From Brevundimonas goettingensis (GTDB lineage: Bacteria; Pseudomonadota; Alphaproteobacteria; Caulobacterales; Caulobacteraceae), in the NCBI RefSeq assembly GCF_017487405.1, contig NZ_CP062222.1:3085001-3149000 (forward strand): a stretch of 64,000 nt of DNA, read 5' to 3'. The notes beneath the pieces were generated by a model. The model was not told the origin of the DNA and searched no databases. It saw nothing but the letters and a program-made list of their open reading frames with translations. This document shows, piece after piece, positions 25,617-35,298 of the stretch (the first letter of the stretch is position 1; every line of letters starts with the position of its first letter). The position numbers were made by a program, and so were the translations under genes.

Positions 25617-27050
25617 ATGACGACCGACGCCGACAGCCGCATCATCGCTGCGCGCCGCATTACCGCCCATGTCGCCGAACTGCTTCAGGCCGACCTTTCC
25701 TTACGTCTGTGGAACGGCGAGGTCCTGCCGCTGGGGCCCAACGCCCGCGACGACATCCAGATCGTCATCGCCCGCCCCTCGGCCGTGCGCCGGCTGCTGC
25801 TCAAGCCCGGCCTGATGACCCTGTTCGAGATGTTCGCCACGGGCGATATGCGCATCGAGGGCGGTAGCCCCCTGGAAGCCGCCGACCGCTGGGATCACGG
25901 CCGCGCCATCCACCTGGCCAAGCGCGCCGACAAGATGCTGATTGCCAAGGCGGCGATTCCCTTCCTGCTCAGCGGCTCGGACGCCGGGGCGACCCAGCTG
26001 CCGGAATGGGACAAGACCGGCAACGACGGCATCGGCGCCGACAAGGCCGGACGCAGCGACAAGGACTTCATCCAGTTCCACTATGATGTCGGCAACGACT
26101 TCTACCGGCTCTTCCTCGATCCGGAGATGGTCTATTCCAGCGCCTATTTCACCGATCACAACACGACGCTGGAAGCGGCCCAGGAAGAGCTGGACCGGAT
26201 CTGCCGCAAGCTGCGTCTGCAGCCGGGCCAGAAGTTGCTGGACGTCGGCTGCGGCTGGGCCGGCCTGTCCTGCTGGGCGGCCAAACATTATGGCGTCACC
26301 GTTCACGGCGTGACCCTGTCGCAGGCGCAGCTGGACTACGGCCGGGCCAAGGTCGAGCGCGAGGGCCTGTCGGACAAGATCACGCTCGAGCTCAAGGACT
26401 ATCGCGACGTCGTCGGCGAGTATGACGCCATCTCGCAGGTCGAGATGTTCGAACACGTCGGCTTCGCCAACCACGAGCGCCACTTCCTGGAGATGAAGCG
26501 GCTGCTCAAGCCGCGCGGCCTGTATTTCCACCAGGCCTCGGTGCGCCGGGGCGGTCTGGACCCGATCAAGGCGACGAACACAACCAAGGTCATCACCCGC
26601 TTCATCTTCCCGGGCGGGGAGCTGGACACCATCGGCATGACGGTGACCAACCTCGGCCGCCTCGGCTTTGAGACGCTGGACGTCGAAGACATGCGCGAGC
26701 ATTTCGAGCTGACGCTGCAGCACTGGGAAGACCGGCTGTATGCGAAGCGCGAGGAGGCCTACGCCATGGTCGGCGAGGCCCGCACCCGGCTGTGGCTGAT
26801 CTATTTCGCCCTGTTCAAGAAGAGCTTCGAGCGCGGTTCGGTGCTGGTCTATCAGACCGTGGCCCAGAAGCGCCGTCCGGGACCGAGCGGACTGCCGCTG
26901 GACCGCAAGTCGCTCTATGCCGACCGGCCCGTGCCCGCCATGACCAAGGTCGCCAAGGCCCCCGCAAAGCCCGCGCGCGGGGTCAGGGCGGCGGTGTCGA
27001 AGGCGATTGCGAAAGTCACCGGCAAGAAGAGCCGCGCCAAACCGGCCTGA
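25617..27050 (+). CDS. Cyclopropane-fatty-acyl-phospholipid synthase family methyltransferase
   Basis: A 477-residue SAM-dependent enzyme that would transfer methylene to unsaturated phospholipid acyl chains. The N-terminal 130 residues form the lipid-contacting domain. The core carries QFHYDVGNDFYRLFLDPEMV, the SAM-binding LDVGCGWAGLSCWAAKHYGV, VTLSQAQLDYG and QVEMFEHVGFANHE (catalytic bicarbonate-site Glu region). The last 55 residues are Lys/Ala/Pro-rich and probably disordered. The size is above the 380-400 typical of E. coli Cfa because of this tail and the long N-terminus. Related family members make methylated rather than cyclopropanated lipids, so the exact reaction is open. Confidence 0.88.
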   Translation: MTTDADSRIIAARRITAHVAELLQADLSLRLWNGEVLPLGPNARDDIQIVIARPSAVRRLLLKPGLMTLFEMFATGDMRIEGGSPLEAADRWDHGRAIHLAKRADKMLIAKAAIPFLLSGSDAGATQLPEWDKTGNDGIGADKAGRSDKDFIQFHYDVGNDFYRLFLDPEMVYSSAYFTDHNTTLEAAQEELDRICRKLRLQPGQKLLDVGCGWAGLSCWAAKHYGVTVHGVTLSQAQLDYGRAKVEREGLSDKITLELKDYRDVVGEYDAISQVEMFEHVGFANHERHFLEMKRLLKPRGLYFHQASVRRGGLDPIKATNTTKVITRFIFPGGELDTIGMTVTNLGRLGFETLDVEDMREHFELTLQHWEDRLYAKREEAYAMVGEARTRLWLIYFALFKKSFERGSVLVYQTVAQKRRPGPSGLPLDRKSLYADRPVPAMTKVAKAPAKPARGVRAAVSKAIAKVTGKKSRAKPA

Positions 27051-27110
27051 CAACCGCCGCGCTTGCCTTCCTCCGCCTTGCGGGTGTTGGGTGGGGGCGG
27101 AGGACTTCCC

Positions 27111-28572
27111 ATGACCAGACTGCTCGCCGCCCTCGCCGCGGCCACGCTCGGACTCGCGTTCGGCGCCGGGGCCGCCCATGCGGGGGCGCCCGTCTATGAG
27201 GTGAAGGCCTGCCCGGCGAACTGGCCGGCCCAGACAGCGCGGACGGTGGAGTGCGGAACCCTGACGGTCGACGAGACGCGGGGCGATCCGAACACCCGCC
27301 GCATCGAGATCGCGGTCGCGACGGTGAAGGCGAGCCAGCCGTATCATGACGCCTCGGGCCGGACCCTGCCGCCGGTCGTGGTCTTTCATGGCGGACCGGG
27401 CGGAGCGCTGGTGCAGGGGTGGGACGCCGCCTCGCCTTCTACGCCGCCAATCCGGACCGGGCCGGGCCTCTGGCCGCCATCGATCAGGACTGGATCTATT
27501 TCGACCAGCGCGGCGGCGGGCTGGACAACCCTCCATGGACTGCCCGGGCGCCCAGCTGACCGACGCCGGCCCGCCGTCGAAGGCAGACGCCGACAAGCTG
27601 ATCGCCTGTATGAAGGGCTGGGCGGATGCGGGCGTGAACCTGTCGCAATATAATGCCGCCGTCATCGCCGCCGACGTCGCCGATCTGAAGACGGCGATGA
27701 AGCTGGACCGGATCGATCTGTTCGGCGGCTCCTATGGCCCGCGCATCGAGGCCGCCGTCATCACCCATGCGCCGCAGGGCGTGCGCGCGGTGGTCATGGA
27801 CAGCCCCTGGCCGCCCGAGGGCAACTGGGCCGTCGGCACGCCGGAGCAGGTCTCCGCCGCCGTGAAGATCATCCTGGCCAAATGCGCGGCCCAGACCGAA
27901 TGCAACGCCCGTCACCCCGACCTCCAGACCCGTTTCGAGGCCAATGCCCGGCTGTGGCTGGCCGGTCCGCAGACGGGGAAGGACGGCAAGACCTTTACCG
28001 TCGAGGACTTGGCCTCCTTCCTGATGGACACCACCTATTCGGGGTCGGGCGTGCGCAGCCTGCCGTCCGATCTGGAGAAGATCATCGCGGGCGACCTGTC
28101 GGTCGTCGCGGAGGCCGCCGAGAACCGCACCTACTATACAGAGGGCCAGCACATGGCCCATCTGTGCAAGGAGGAGCTGCCGTTCGAATCGAAGGAACGG
28201 CTGGCCGCCGGCGCGGCGGGCGATCCGGTCGCCGAGGTCTCGGTCCCCAGCCTGTCGCGCCTGTTCGACGTCTGCGCCACCGTCGACGTCGGCCCCGCCG
28301 ACCCGGTCGAGAACGCCCCGGTCCACACCGACATCCCGACCCTGTTCATCGCCGCCGAGATCGACCCCGGCTGCCCGCCGCCCCTGACCCGCAAGGCCGC
28401 CGAGGGTTACAAGAACAGTCAGGTGATGATCGTGACCAACGCCACCCACGGCGTCACCGGCGGCAGCCCCTGCGCGGCGAGGGCGGCGCGGGATTTCCTG
28501 AGGGATCCGACCAAGCCGGTGGACCAGAGTTGCCTGCCCGCCCCGGGCACGCCGCTGGTGTTTACGGAATAA
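27111..28572 (+). CDS. Secreted alpha/beta hydrolase, TAP-like peptidase (two frameshifts)
   Basis: After repair, a 487-residue exported hydrolase. Signal peptide ends near GAGAAHA-GAP. The lid-type insert includes FDQRGGG. The nucleophile elbow is GGSYGPR, the acid is probably in IAAEIDPGCPP, and the histidine is in NATHGVTGG. The C-terminal block matches the TAP-like domain of proline-iminopeptidase-type tripeptidyl peptidases. Shifts sit at 27426-27429 (GCCG) and at the CCC run 27529-27531; one C in each restores WDARLAFYAANP and LDNPSMDCPGAQL. Two Cys pairs suggest disulfides in the periplasm. Confidence 0.83.
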
Positions 28573-28614
28573 AACCACTCGACTGTTATAAGATAACACG
28601 ATACAGGGCGATCA

Positions 28615-29279
28615 ATGACGCCCTCCCCGCTCGAACATGATGTGTTGCTGTCGCTGATCGGCGGCGGCTTCGTGGCGGCGTTTCTGCATGCGGCCCTGCC
28701 GACCCACTGGCTGCCGTTCGTCCTGGTCGGGCGGGCGCAGAAATGGAGCCTGCCGCGGGTGCTGGCCGCCGTCGCAACGGCGGGTGTGGCCCATATCGCT
28801 ACCACGGCGGTGGTCGGCGGGCTGATCGTGGCCGCGGGGGTGGCGCTGGAGCAGTGGGTCACGGGCCTGCTGCCGCATCTGTCGGCCATCCTGCTGTTCG
28901 CCTTCGGCGGCTTCTATCTGCTCAGAGCCGTCCTCCGCCGTCCGGCGCCGGTCACCGCCAACGGTATGACGCTGGAGCTGGCCGAACCGACCGTCAGCCA
29001 CGGCGCCGCCTTCTGGGGTCTGGTCGCCATGCTGGCCATCTCGCCCGGCGAGGTGCTGCTGCCCATCTATATGTCCTCGGCCCAGGAGGGGATCATGGCG
29101 CTGGGCCTGCTGACCGCCGCCTTCGCCGTCGGCACGGTGCTGGGCATGGGGTCTTCACCGCCCTGGCCCGCATGGGCGCCTCGGTGCTCAAGCTCGAACG
29201 CTGGGCCCGCTATGAGGGCGCCGTGCTGGGGGTCGCCCTTCTGGGACTGGGCCTTCTCGTCCTGCTGCATCAGCACTAA
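28615..29279 (+). CDS. Polytopic membrane protein, possible metal transporter (frameshifted)
   Basis: After repair, a 221-residue inner-membrane protein with about six helices, including LIGGGFVAAFLHAALPTHWL, AILLFAFGGFYLLRAVL, FWGLVAMLAISPGEVLLPIY and VLGVALLGLGLLVLLHQH. The HAALPTHW and SPGEVLLP motifs lie within helices, as in TauE/SafE- and NicO-like transporters, but the family is not certain. The break is in the GGGG run 29148-29151; one G gives VLGMGVFTALARMGAS. It ends 8 bases before a cation-diffusion facilitator, suggesting a joint role in metal export. Confidence 0.65.
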
Positions 29280-29287
29280 GACGGGTC

Positions 29288-30280
29288 ATGGCTTCCCCCA
29301 CGATCATGCCGACCACGCGCACGACGACCATTCGCATGACCATGCCGGTCACGATCATGGGCATTCCCACGCGGGGCATTCTCACGGCCACAGTCATGGT
29401 CATGCCGGCCATCACCACGGGCCGGTCGACACCGGCGACTGGCGCTATGGCGTCGGGCTGATCGTCAACCTGGCCTTCGTGGCCTGCGAGTTCGGGGCCG
29501 GGATCGTCTCGGGCTCGACCGCCCTGATGGCCGATGCGGGCCACAACCTGTCCGACGTCCTGGGTCTGGCCATGGCCGGGGTGCGGCCATTCTGGCGCGG
29601 CGCGCGGCCGGCAAGCAGCTGACCTATGGGTTCGGCAAGGCGACGGTTCTGGCGGCCCTGGCCAATGCGCTGCTGCTGATCTTCGCCTGCGGGGCCATCG
29701 CCTTCGAGGCCGTGCAGAGGCTGACCGATCGGCGCCCGTCCAGTCGCTGATGATCATGATCGTCGCCGGCATCGGCTTCGTCATCAACTTGGGCACGGCC
29801 CTGCTGTTCATGCGCGACCAGCACGCCGATCTGAACGCCCGGGGCGCCTATCTGCACATGATGTCCGACGCCGCCGTCTCGATCGGGGTGGTGCTGTCGG
29901 GCGGGATCATCATGGTTACGGGGTGGTCGATCCTCGATCCGCTGGTGTCGATCCTGATCGTGGCGGTGATCCTGATCGGGACCTGGGGACTGTTGAAGGA
30001 CTCGGTCAATCTGGCGCTGGACGCGGCCCCGCCCTCCGTCGATGTGGCGGCGGTCAAGGCGGCCTTCCTCGCCCTGCCAGGGGTGTCGGCGGTGCATGAC
30101 CTGCACGTCTGGGGCCTGTCGACCACCGAGACGGCGCTCACCGCCCATCTGGTGCACGACCGGGACGACGGCGCCGCCCTGCTGGCCGAGGCCCAGACCC
30201 TGGCCCGCAGCCGTTTCGCCATCGGCCATACGACGCTGCAGCTCGAGACGGGCGTCCTGCCGGACTGCCCCAACTGCTAG
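29288..30280 (+). CDS. Cation diffusion facilitator with His-rich N-terminus (three frameshifts)
   Basis: After repair, a 331-residue zinc/cobalt/cadmium:proton antiporter of the CDF family. The start ATG 29288 opens into a cytoplasmic tail of about 40 residues, nearly half His with Asp (HDHADHAHDDHSHDHAGHDH and more), a probable metal buffer. The core has the helix-II site LMADAGHNLSDVLGLA and the helix-V site YLHMMSDAAVSIGVV, giving the H-D/H-D zinc tetrad, and a C-terminal cytoplasmic domain (LPGVSAVHDLHVWGLSTTE). Shifts lie at the CCCCC run 29295-29299, the GGGG run 29578-29581 and near 29731; one base each restores the frame. Confidence 0.85.
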
Positions 30281-30284
30281 ACGA

Positions 30285-31276
30285 TCACCGGCCGGTGCGG
30301 TTGCCCGCCACTGTATTGCCGGTCGCATGGTCGCCGTCGTCGAGGCTGGAGCCGAACGGCCAGCCCCGGTCGTCGCCGCAATAGCGCCGCCCGCCTTCGC
30401 GCGAGCCCACCACCACCATGCGCGGCCCGAGCAGGGCGGCGCCGGTGAAGACATTGTCGGTGATGATATTGTCCGAGGGCGTCTGGTGCCGGATCACCCC
30501 GTCCTCGCCGCAGTTGCGATAGAGGAAGACGCCGCCCCCATTTCCGGCCTGCCCGCCGAGGGCGAAGCGGTTGCCGACGATGCTGTTCCGGGCCGAGCCG
30601 TCGACGGCGATGATCTCGCGCGGAGTGCGGATGGCGAAGGTGACGTCGCGCAGGCTGTTGCCCGCGCTCTCGGCGTCCAGATAGACGGCGGTCGAGTCCG
30701 AACGCCCGGCGAAGCGGCTGCCCTGAACCGTCACCGCCGTCACCCCCGGCCCGATATAGAGGGGGATGGAGCCCGTCGCGGCGAAGGTCAGGTTGGTCAG
30801 GGCGATGTGGGACGGCGCAGCCGCTTGCGCCGCCGCCGTATGGCCGGGGGTGCGGGAAGAGTTTCGCAGGTCGTCGATGCGCCCGCCCGCCCCCATGCCC
30901 CAGATGCGGATCGCGCCGTGGATTGTGCAGTTGCGGAGATAGACGTCGGTCGGGCGGCTCCATGCCGGAGCAGAGCCGTCGATCCGCCGCGACCAGATGG
31001 CCACCGTCGGCGCCTGGGTGGTCGTGCGGGCGCCCGGCCGCCGATGCCGCCGCCGCCGCAGTCGATGCCCGCGCCCGAAGCCTCACGGCCCTCGATCAGG
31101 ATGCGACGCAGGACCGGGCGGCCGTTCAGGCTCGCGCGGCAGGTCAGGCGGAAGGGCGTATCGGCGGCGTCGGGCGCGGCGGTGAGGTCGCGGACTTCCT
31201 CGGCCGAACAGGCACGGGTCGCGGGGAGGTCCCAACTTCCCGACTGCAACAGGAGGGCGGCGACCGCCCCGATCAT
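30285..31276 (-). CDS. Right-handed parallel beta-helix protein (frameshifted)
   Basis: After repair, a 330-residue protein. The N-terminus MIGAVAALLLQSGSWDLPAT gives a short signal-like segment. The body is a series of beta-helix rungs with regularly placed Asn and Gly: DVYLRNCTIHGAIRIWGMGA, LTNLTFAATGSIPL, VTVQGSRFAG, NSIVGNRFALGG, NIITDNVFTG. This fold is used by pectate-lyase-like and other polysaccharide-active proteins, but no catalytic set is recognisable. The shift is at GGG 31028-31030. Its ATG overlaps the acid phosphatase stop by 4 bases, so it is the last gene of a coupled three-gene unit. Confidence 0.7.
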
Positions 31277-32120
31277 TCCTGCGGCAGAGGCATGGCCAGG
31301 GCGGCGCGTTCGGCGATGCAGCCCGGATTGGTAAGGCCCGTGCGGCGGACCTCGGCCAGCTCGGCGCGCATGGGCTCCAGCTCGGCCTGGAAGGCGGGGG
31401 TGGCGACAGCCTCGGCGGCGACGGCCTTGCCGAGCGTCTCGCCGGCGACGACGTCAGCGGGATAATGCATGGCGCAGACGATGCGGCTGACGCCGATCTG
31501 ATGGCCGATCTCACGCGCGGCGGCGGCATGGGCGGGATCGAGGGCGGCCATGACCTCGCCATAGGCGGCCCCGACCGAGGCGCTGCCCGACGGATAGGAG
31601 GGGCTGCGGCGGCCGGCCTCGCTGATGCGGGCGCAGGCGGGGCGGGTCATGTCGACGCCGACGGGTCGCGGCCGGAACTCGCGCGCCTTGGCGGCCTCGG
31701 CGGCATCATTGGCGTCGTGCAGGATTTTCGCGAGGACGGCGTTCAGGCGCGGTGTCGCGACACCGGTGAAGCGCACGCCCAGGGCGCAGTCGAAATGCTG
31801 GCGCGCCAGTTCGGGGCTGAGCTCGGCATGGGCGGTGGCCAGCAGCCAGCGGTCCGAGCTTTCCAGCGCGCGATACCGGTCCGACAGGGCCCGGTCGGCG
31901 ATCTGGGCGGTCGATCCGTCGGCGGAGGGGGCGGGCACGGCGTCGGCCAGACGCTTGATCTCGGCATCGGTCAGATAGCCGGCGAGAACCGGCTCGGCGA
32001 TCGGCGCCGCTGTCGTCGGGGCGCCGGCCGGCTCGCCATAGGGGTCACGGCGCAGGCGGCGATGACGGGAATGGCCAGAAGTGCGGCGGCCAGAACCGGG
32101 GCCGTCACGACCTTTCTCAC
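31273..32120 (-). CDS. PAP2-family acid phosphatase homologue with altered PSGH motif (frameshifted)
   Basis: After repair, a 282-residue exported protein of the class-A nonspecific acid phosphatase/PAP2 type. GTG 32120 gives a signal with a lipobox-like AVIAAC (IPVIAACAV). The family blocks are FRPRPVGVDMTRPAC, SYPSGSASVGAAYGEVMAAL and SRIVCAMHYPADVVAGE. The last keeps the nucleophile His and the Asp. In the middle block the expected PSGH reads PSGS, so the second conserved His is replaced by Ser. The shift is in GGGG 32041-32044. The start overlaps the upstream lipoprotein stop (GTGA) and the stop overlaps the beta-helix start (ATGA). Confidence 0.8.
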
Positions 32121-32652
32121 TGACCCGCGCTCCAGGACAGCTGGACCGAGGTCGGCGCCTGATCGGCGGCGGTGGCCACGACCTGGACCATGGCGCCGTT
32201 GGCGGGCACGGCCGCGCCATAGGCGACGGTGTCGCCCCGGTTCAGCGACATGACCTGGGCCAGGCCCGCGGCCTCGGCGCGCTGCTTGTAGAAGTCGATC
32301 ACCGCCTCGGGTTTGGCGTCGGTGGTGAAGGTGACCAGACCCCGGGACCGGCGGGACCGTCCGCGACGGTCGGCGGCGTCTCGACCACCCCGCCTGGATA
32401 GACGGCGGCGAAGTCGGGGGCGTTGCCTACGCGAACCGCACCCTCGGCCGTGACCGCCGGCGACGTCGCTGCCGTGGTCGCAGGCGCGGCGGTGTCGGCG
32501 ACAGGCGATTCTGCGCCGGTGGTCGCCGCGGACTCGGACGAGGTGTCAGCAGCCTTGCTTGCCTTGTTCGACGGATCACAGCCCGCCAGGCCGACCGCCA
32601 ACAAGGGGGTCACCGTCAGAAGGGCGACCACCGCCGCCAGACTGCGCTTCAT
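32117..32652 (-). CDS. Lipoprotein of unknown function (frameshifted)
   Basis: After repair, a 178-residue lipoprotein. Signal ends in LAVGLAGC (Cys24). A Ser/Thr/Ala-rich linker of about 50 residues follows (TSSESAATTGAESPVADTAA), then a folded C-terminal part: DFAAVYPGGVVE, VTFTTDAKPEAVIDFYKQRA, EAAGLAQVM and SVQLSWSAGQ. The PEAVIDFYKQRAEAAGL helix resembles domains that pair a strand with a helix in small alphaproteobacterial lipoproteins. The shift is at the CCCC run 32340-32343. First gene of the coupled lipoprotein/acid phosphatase/beta-helix unit. Confidence 0.65.
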
Positions 32653-32761
32653 TCCGGTCTTGTCCCTGGGCACGTTTCTCAACTGACTCCACCGTGGCCC
32701 ATCGTTGCGGCGGCGGCAAGGCGGCACGGCGCCGGTTGCACGACCGAACGGGGATCGAGGG

Positions 32762-33009
32762 TCAATCTTCGGCCCTTGACGCCTTATCGACCATGCCCTC
32801 GGACGCGAGGGTCTCGTTGATCAGATCCTGGTCCGGATCATCGTCCGAACCGCTGGCCGAACCGCCCTGCAGCGAACCTGCACGGGTGTCCGAACCTGAG
32901 TCCGTGCCGTTCAGGACGTCGATCAGGGAATCGGGCGTCCGGCCCAGATCGGGCTTCTCGCCGATGTCGTCGGCTTCGCGGGCGTCTTCGGTGACATGGG
33001 GTCTGACAT
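32762..33009 (-). CDS. Acidic 82-residue protein of unknown function (frameshifted)
   Basis: A short gene visible only after repairing the GGGG run 32998-33001 by one base. It then opens at ATG 33009, right behind a strong AAGGAG ribosome site (33016-33021), and runs to TGA at 32762. The product is very acidic and Ser/Gly/Asp-rich (DPHVTEDAREADDIGEKPDL, SDDDPDQDLINETLASEGM), with no hydrophobic core, and is probably disordered. It is divergent from the PadR gene, 126 bases away. Existence is supported by the ribosome site and the clean 82-codon frame; function is unknown. Confidence 0.55.
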
Positions 33010-33082
33010 GGCGGGCTCCTTCTCGAGAACAGAAGCCTGAGACGGGGGCGCCGGTTCCGGGGCGCCGATACGACTCCTCAAA

Positions 33083-33128
33083 AGATATATCTCAAGACCC
33101 TTGCGTAACGGTCTTAAAGATATATCTT
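33083..33128. promoter_or_regulatory. Paired AGATATATCT operators upstream of padR
   Basis: The 10-mer AGATATATCT occurs at 33083-33092 and again at 33118-33127, the second extended to AAGATATATCTT (33117-33128). Between them lie AAGACC (33094-33099) and its inverse GGTCTT (33110-33115), so the whole block is one large inverted repeat. The two palindromes are 35 bases apart centre to centre. PadR proteins are known to bind such AT-rich dyads, and the block ends 6 bases before the padR ATG, so autoregulation is likely. Confidence 0.65.
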
Positions 33129-33134
33129 GGCGGC

Positions 33135-33808
33135 ATGAAAACGAAGGAACACATGATGTTTGGATTTCACGAAGACAGAGAAAATCAACGCGGCGGCCGC
33201 CACGGTCGCCATCCCTGCGGCGAAGGCCAGTTCGGGGTCGGGGCCGTTTCGGCCATCACGCCGGACCTTGGGGGCGCGGCGAAGGCCGTGGACCGATGGG
33301 CCGCATGGGTGAACGCGGCGAAGGTCGCGGTCATGGACGCGGTCCGGGACGCGGACGCCGCATGTTCGGCCCCGGTGATCTGAGGCTGGTGCTGCTGGCC
33401 CTGATCGAACAGGAGCCGCGCCACGGCTACGACCTGATCAAGGCCATCGAGACGGCGTTCGGCGGCGGCTACGCCCCCCCCCGGGGTGGTCTATCCGACC
33501 CTGTCGCTGCTGGCTGACGAGGGCCTGATCGCGGGCGTCGAGGATGCGTCCGGCAAGCGGGTCTTCTCGGTCACCGAGGCCGGTCAGGTCTGGCTGGACG
33601 AGAACCGCGCCGCCGTCGACGGCGTCATGCAGCGCATGGCCCTGGCCGCGAAATTCGTCGCCGGCGAACAGACGCCGGAGGTGGTTCGCGAAGCCTTCCA
33701 CACCCTGCGTCAGGCTGTGCAGATGAAGCCCGGCGGCTGGTCGGACCCGAGACCGCCAAGGTCGTCGAGGCCCTGATGAAGGCCGTGCGCGAGATCAGCG
33801 GGGAGTAA
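33135..33808 (+). CDS. PadR-family transcriptional regulator (three frameshifts)
   Basis: After repair, about 224 residues. The N-terminal 85 are His-, Gly- and Arg-rich (MMFGFHEDRENQRGG, GPMGRMGERGEGRGHGRGPG). Then comes the PadR winged helix: MFGPGDLRLVLLALIEQEPR, HGYDLIKAIETAFGGGYAPP, GVVYPTLSLLADEGLIAGVE, FSVTEAGQVWLDENR. A helical C-terminal dimer domain (EVVREAFHTLRQAVQMK) ends EALMKAVREISGE. Shifts are at GGGG 33234-33237, the nine-C run 33474-33482 (one C too many or two too few) and CCC 33746-33748. ATG 33135 follows paired palindromic operators. Such His/Gly-rich PadR proteins occur in Caulobacter relatives; the inducer is unknown. Confidence 0.8.
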
Positions 33809-33810
33809 AT

Positions 33811-33975
33811 CCTCACCAAGCGAAGCTTGGGGAGGGGGAACCGCCCGCCGCTTGGCGGGTGGTGGAGGGGGCTCGCTCCGCGCCGATACCCTGAGGCGTT
33901 GAGAGGCAGAAAGAACCCCCTCCGTCTCTCCGCTTCGCTCCGAGCCACCTCCCCACGCGATGCGTGGTGAGGAGA
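33811..33975. repeat. Palindromic intergenic repeat, family A, copy 2
   Basis: 165 bp bounded by CCTCACCA (33811-33818) and TGGTGAGG (33965-33972). Internal blocks GGGGAGGGGG, GGTGGAGGGGGCT, CCCCCTCCGTC and CCACCTCCCCACG are shared with copy 1. It lies between the convergent padR and ornithine decarboxylase genes, directly after the padR stop and before the terminator at 33983. Confidence 0.85.
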
Positions 33976-33982
33976 AAAAAAG

Positions 33983-34010
33983 AAGGGGCCGCGATCGCTC
34001 GCGGCCCCTT
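33983..34010 (-). terminator. Rho-independent terminator of the ornithine decarboxylase gene
   Basis: A perfect 12-bp stem (33983-33994 with 33999-34010) with a TCGC tetraloop. Read on the minus strand it is followed by a run of T (complement of the A tract at 33975-33981), the classical terminator form, 25 bases after the decarboxylase stop. The TTTT on the plus side could let it work in both directions. Confidence 0.85.
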
Positions 34011-34034
34011 TTCATTGTTCAGATCGGTCTCGCC

Positions 34035-35298
34035 CTAGCGGCGGGCCTTCTTGCGCTGGCCGGCCTTGCCCTTGGGCCGCGACAGGCGAACCACCTTGCG
34101 GGCGTTCTCCTCGGCCGTGGTGCGCACGGTCGGGATGGAGCGCGGCGCCAGGCCGTAGAGCGAGGCCATCGGGGCGTCCTCAACCGCGGCGATCTCATGG
34201 TCGCCATAGCCGTTGAAGCCGGTCGACATGGCCACGCCATAGGCGCCCAGCATGCCGATCTCGATGAAGTCGCCTTCACGGATGTCGGCCGGCAGCCAGA
34301 ACGGACCGGGCATGTGGTCGATCGAGTCGCAGGTCGGACCGTAGAACTGGAACGGCTTCAGCTCGTCCGAGGACGCGCCGTCGCGCACCAGCTTGGTCGG
34401 AAAGGGCCAGCGCGAGTGGGTCGCATCGAACAGGGCGCCGTAGGAGCCGTCGTTCAGATACAGGGCGTCGCCCTTGCGCAAATCCACCCGGCACAACACC
34501 GACGAGGACTCAGCGACCAGGGCCCGGCCGGGTTCGCACCACAGCTCGGTCGTTTCCGACACGGGCATCTCGTTGAAGCCGCGATGGATGGCGTCGGCGT
34601 ATTCGCTCATGTCCGGCGGGACCATGCCCGGATAGACCGAGGGAAGCCGCCGCCGACATCGACGATGTCCACGATGACGCCCGCGCGGCTGATCGACCGG
34701 CCGACCTGGGCCATGGCGGCCTGGAAGGCGGTCGGACGCATGCATTGCGAACCGACGTGGAAGGAGACGCCCATCAGGCCGTCCTTGACCGCGCGACGCA
34801 CCGACAGCAGCAGGGCCGGGGCCTGATCCGGCGAGACGCCGAACTTGCCCGACAGCGTATAGGCCGCGCCCTCGGCCGAGACGGCCATGCGCACGATCAG
34901 GTTCAGATCATCGGCGCCGCCCGTGCAGTCGAGGATCTTCTGCAGCTCTTCCTCGCAGTCGAGCGAGAAGGTGCGGACGCCATGATCGAAATAGGCCGTG
35001 GTGATCGCGGTCCGGCTCTTGACCGGGTGCATGAAGGCGATGCGCGCGTCGGGATCGACGGAGCGCACGAGCTCGATCTCTGCGATCGAGGCTGCATCGT
35101 AGCCTTTGACGCCGGCGTCCTTCAGGGCCTCGATGACCCAACGCGAAGGGTTCGCCTTCACCGCATAGAAGACGTCAGCTTTCAGATTGTCCTGGAACCA
35201 GCGCGCCGCTACGGAAACCGCCGCCGGCCGCACGAGTGCGACAGGACGTTCGGGGACCGCTCGCGGACCAGGTCCAGGGGGAAATGATACGTGCGCAA
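34035..35298 (-). CDS. Ornithine/lysine decarboxylase, alanine-racemase fold (two frameshifts)
   Basis: After repair, a 421-residue PLP decarboxylase of fold III, making putrescine (or cadaverine). The PLP lysine is in VFYAVKANPS. Other motifs are GYDAASIAEIELV, FHVGSQCMRPTAF, the PLP-phosphate loop DIVDVGGGFPSVYPGMVPPD, the CEPGRALVAESS strand, and the substrate segment GPTCDSIDHM with the active-site Cys at the dimer face. The last 25 residues are Lys/Arg-rich. The start appears to be TTG at 35298 (LRTYHFPLDLV). Shifts are at GGG 34641-34643 and GGGG 35252-35255. A terminator follows directly; the gene is divergent from phnCDE. Confidence 0.88.

Noticed and set aside
29148..29733. Programmed frameshifting in the metal-efflux pair
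   Set aside because: The four breaks are near short G/C runs without slippery heptamers or pseudoknot context, and the same pattern recurs in unrelated genes around them.
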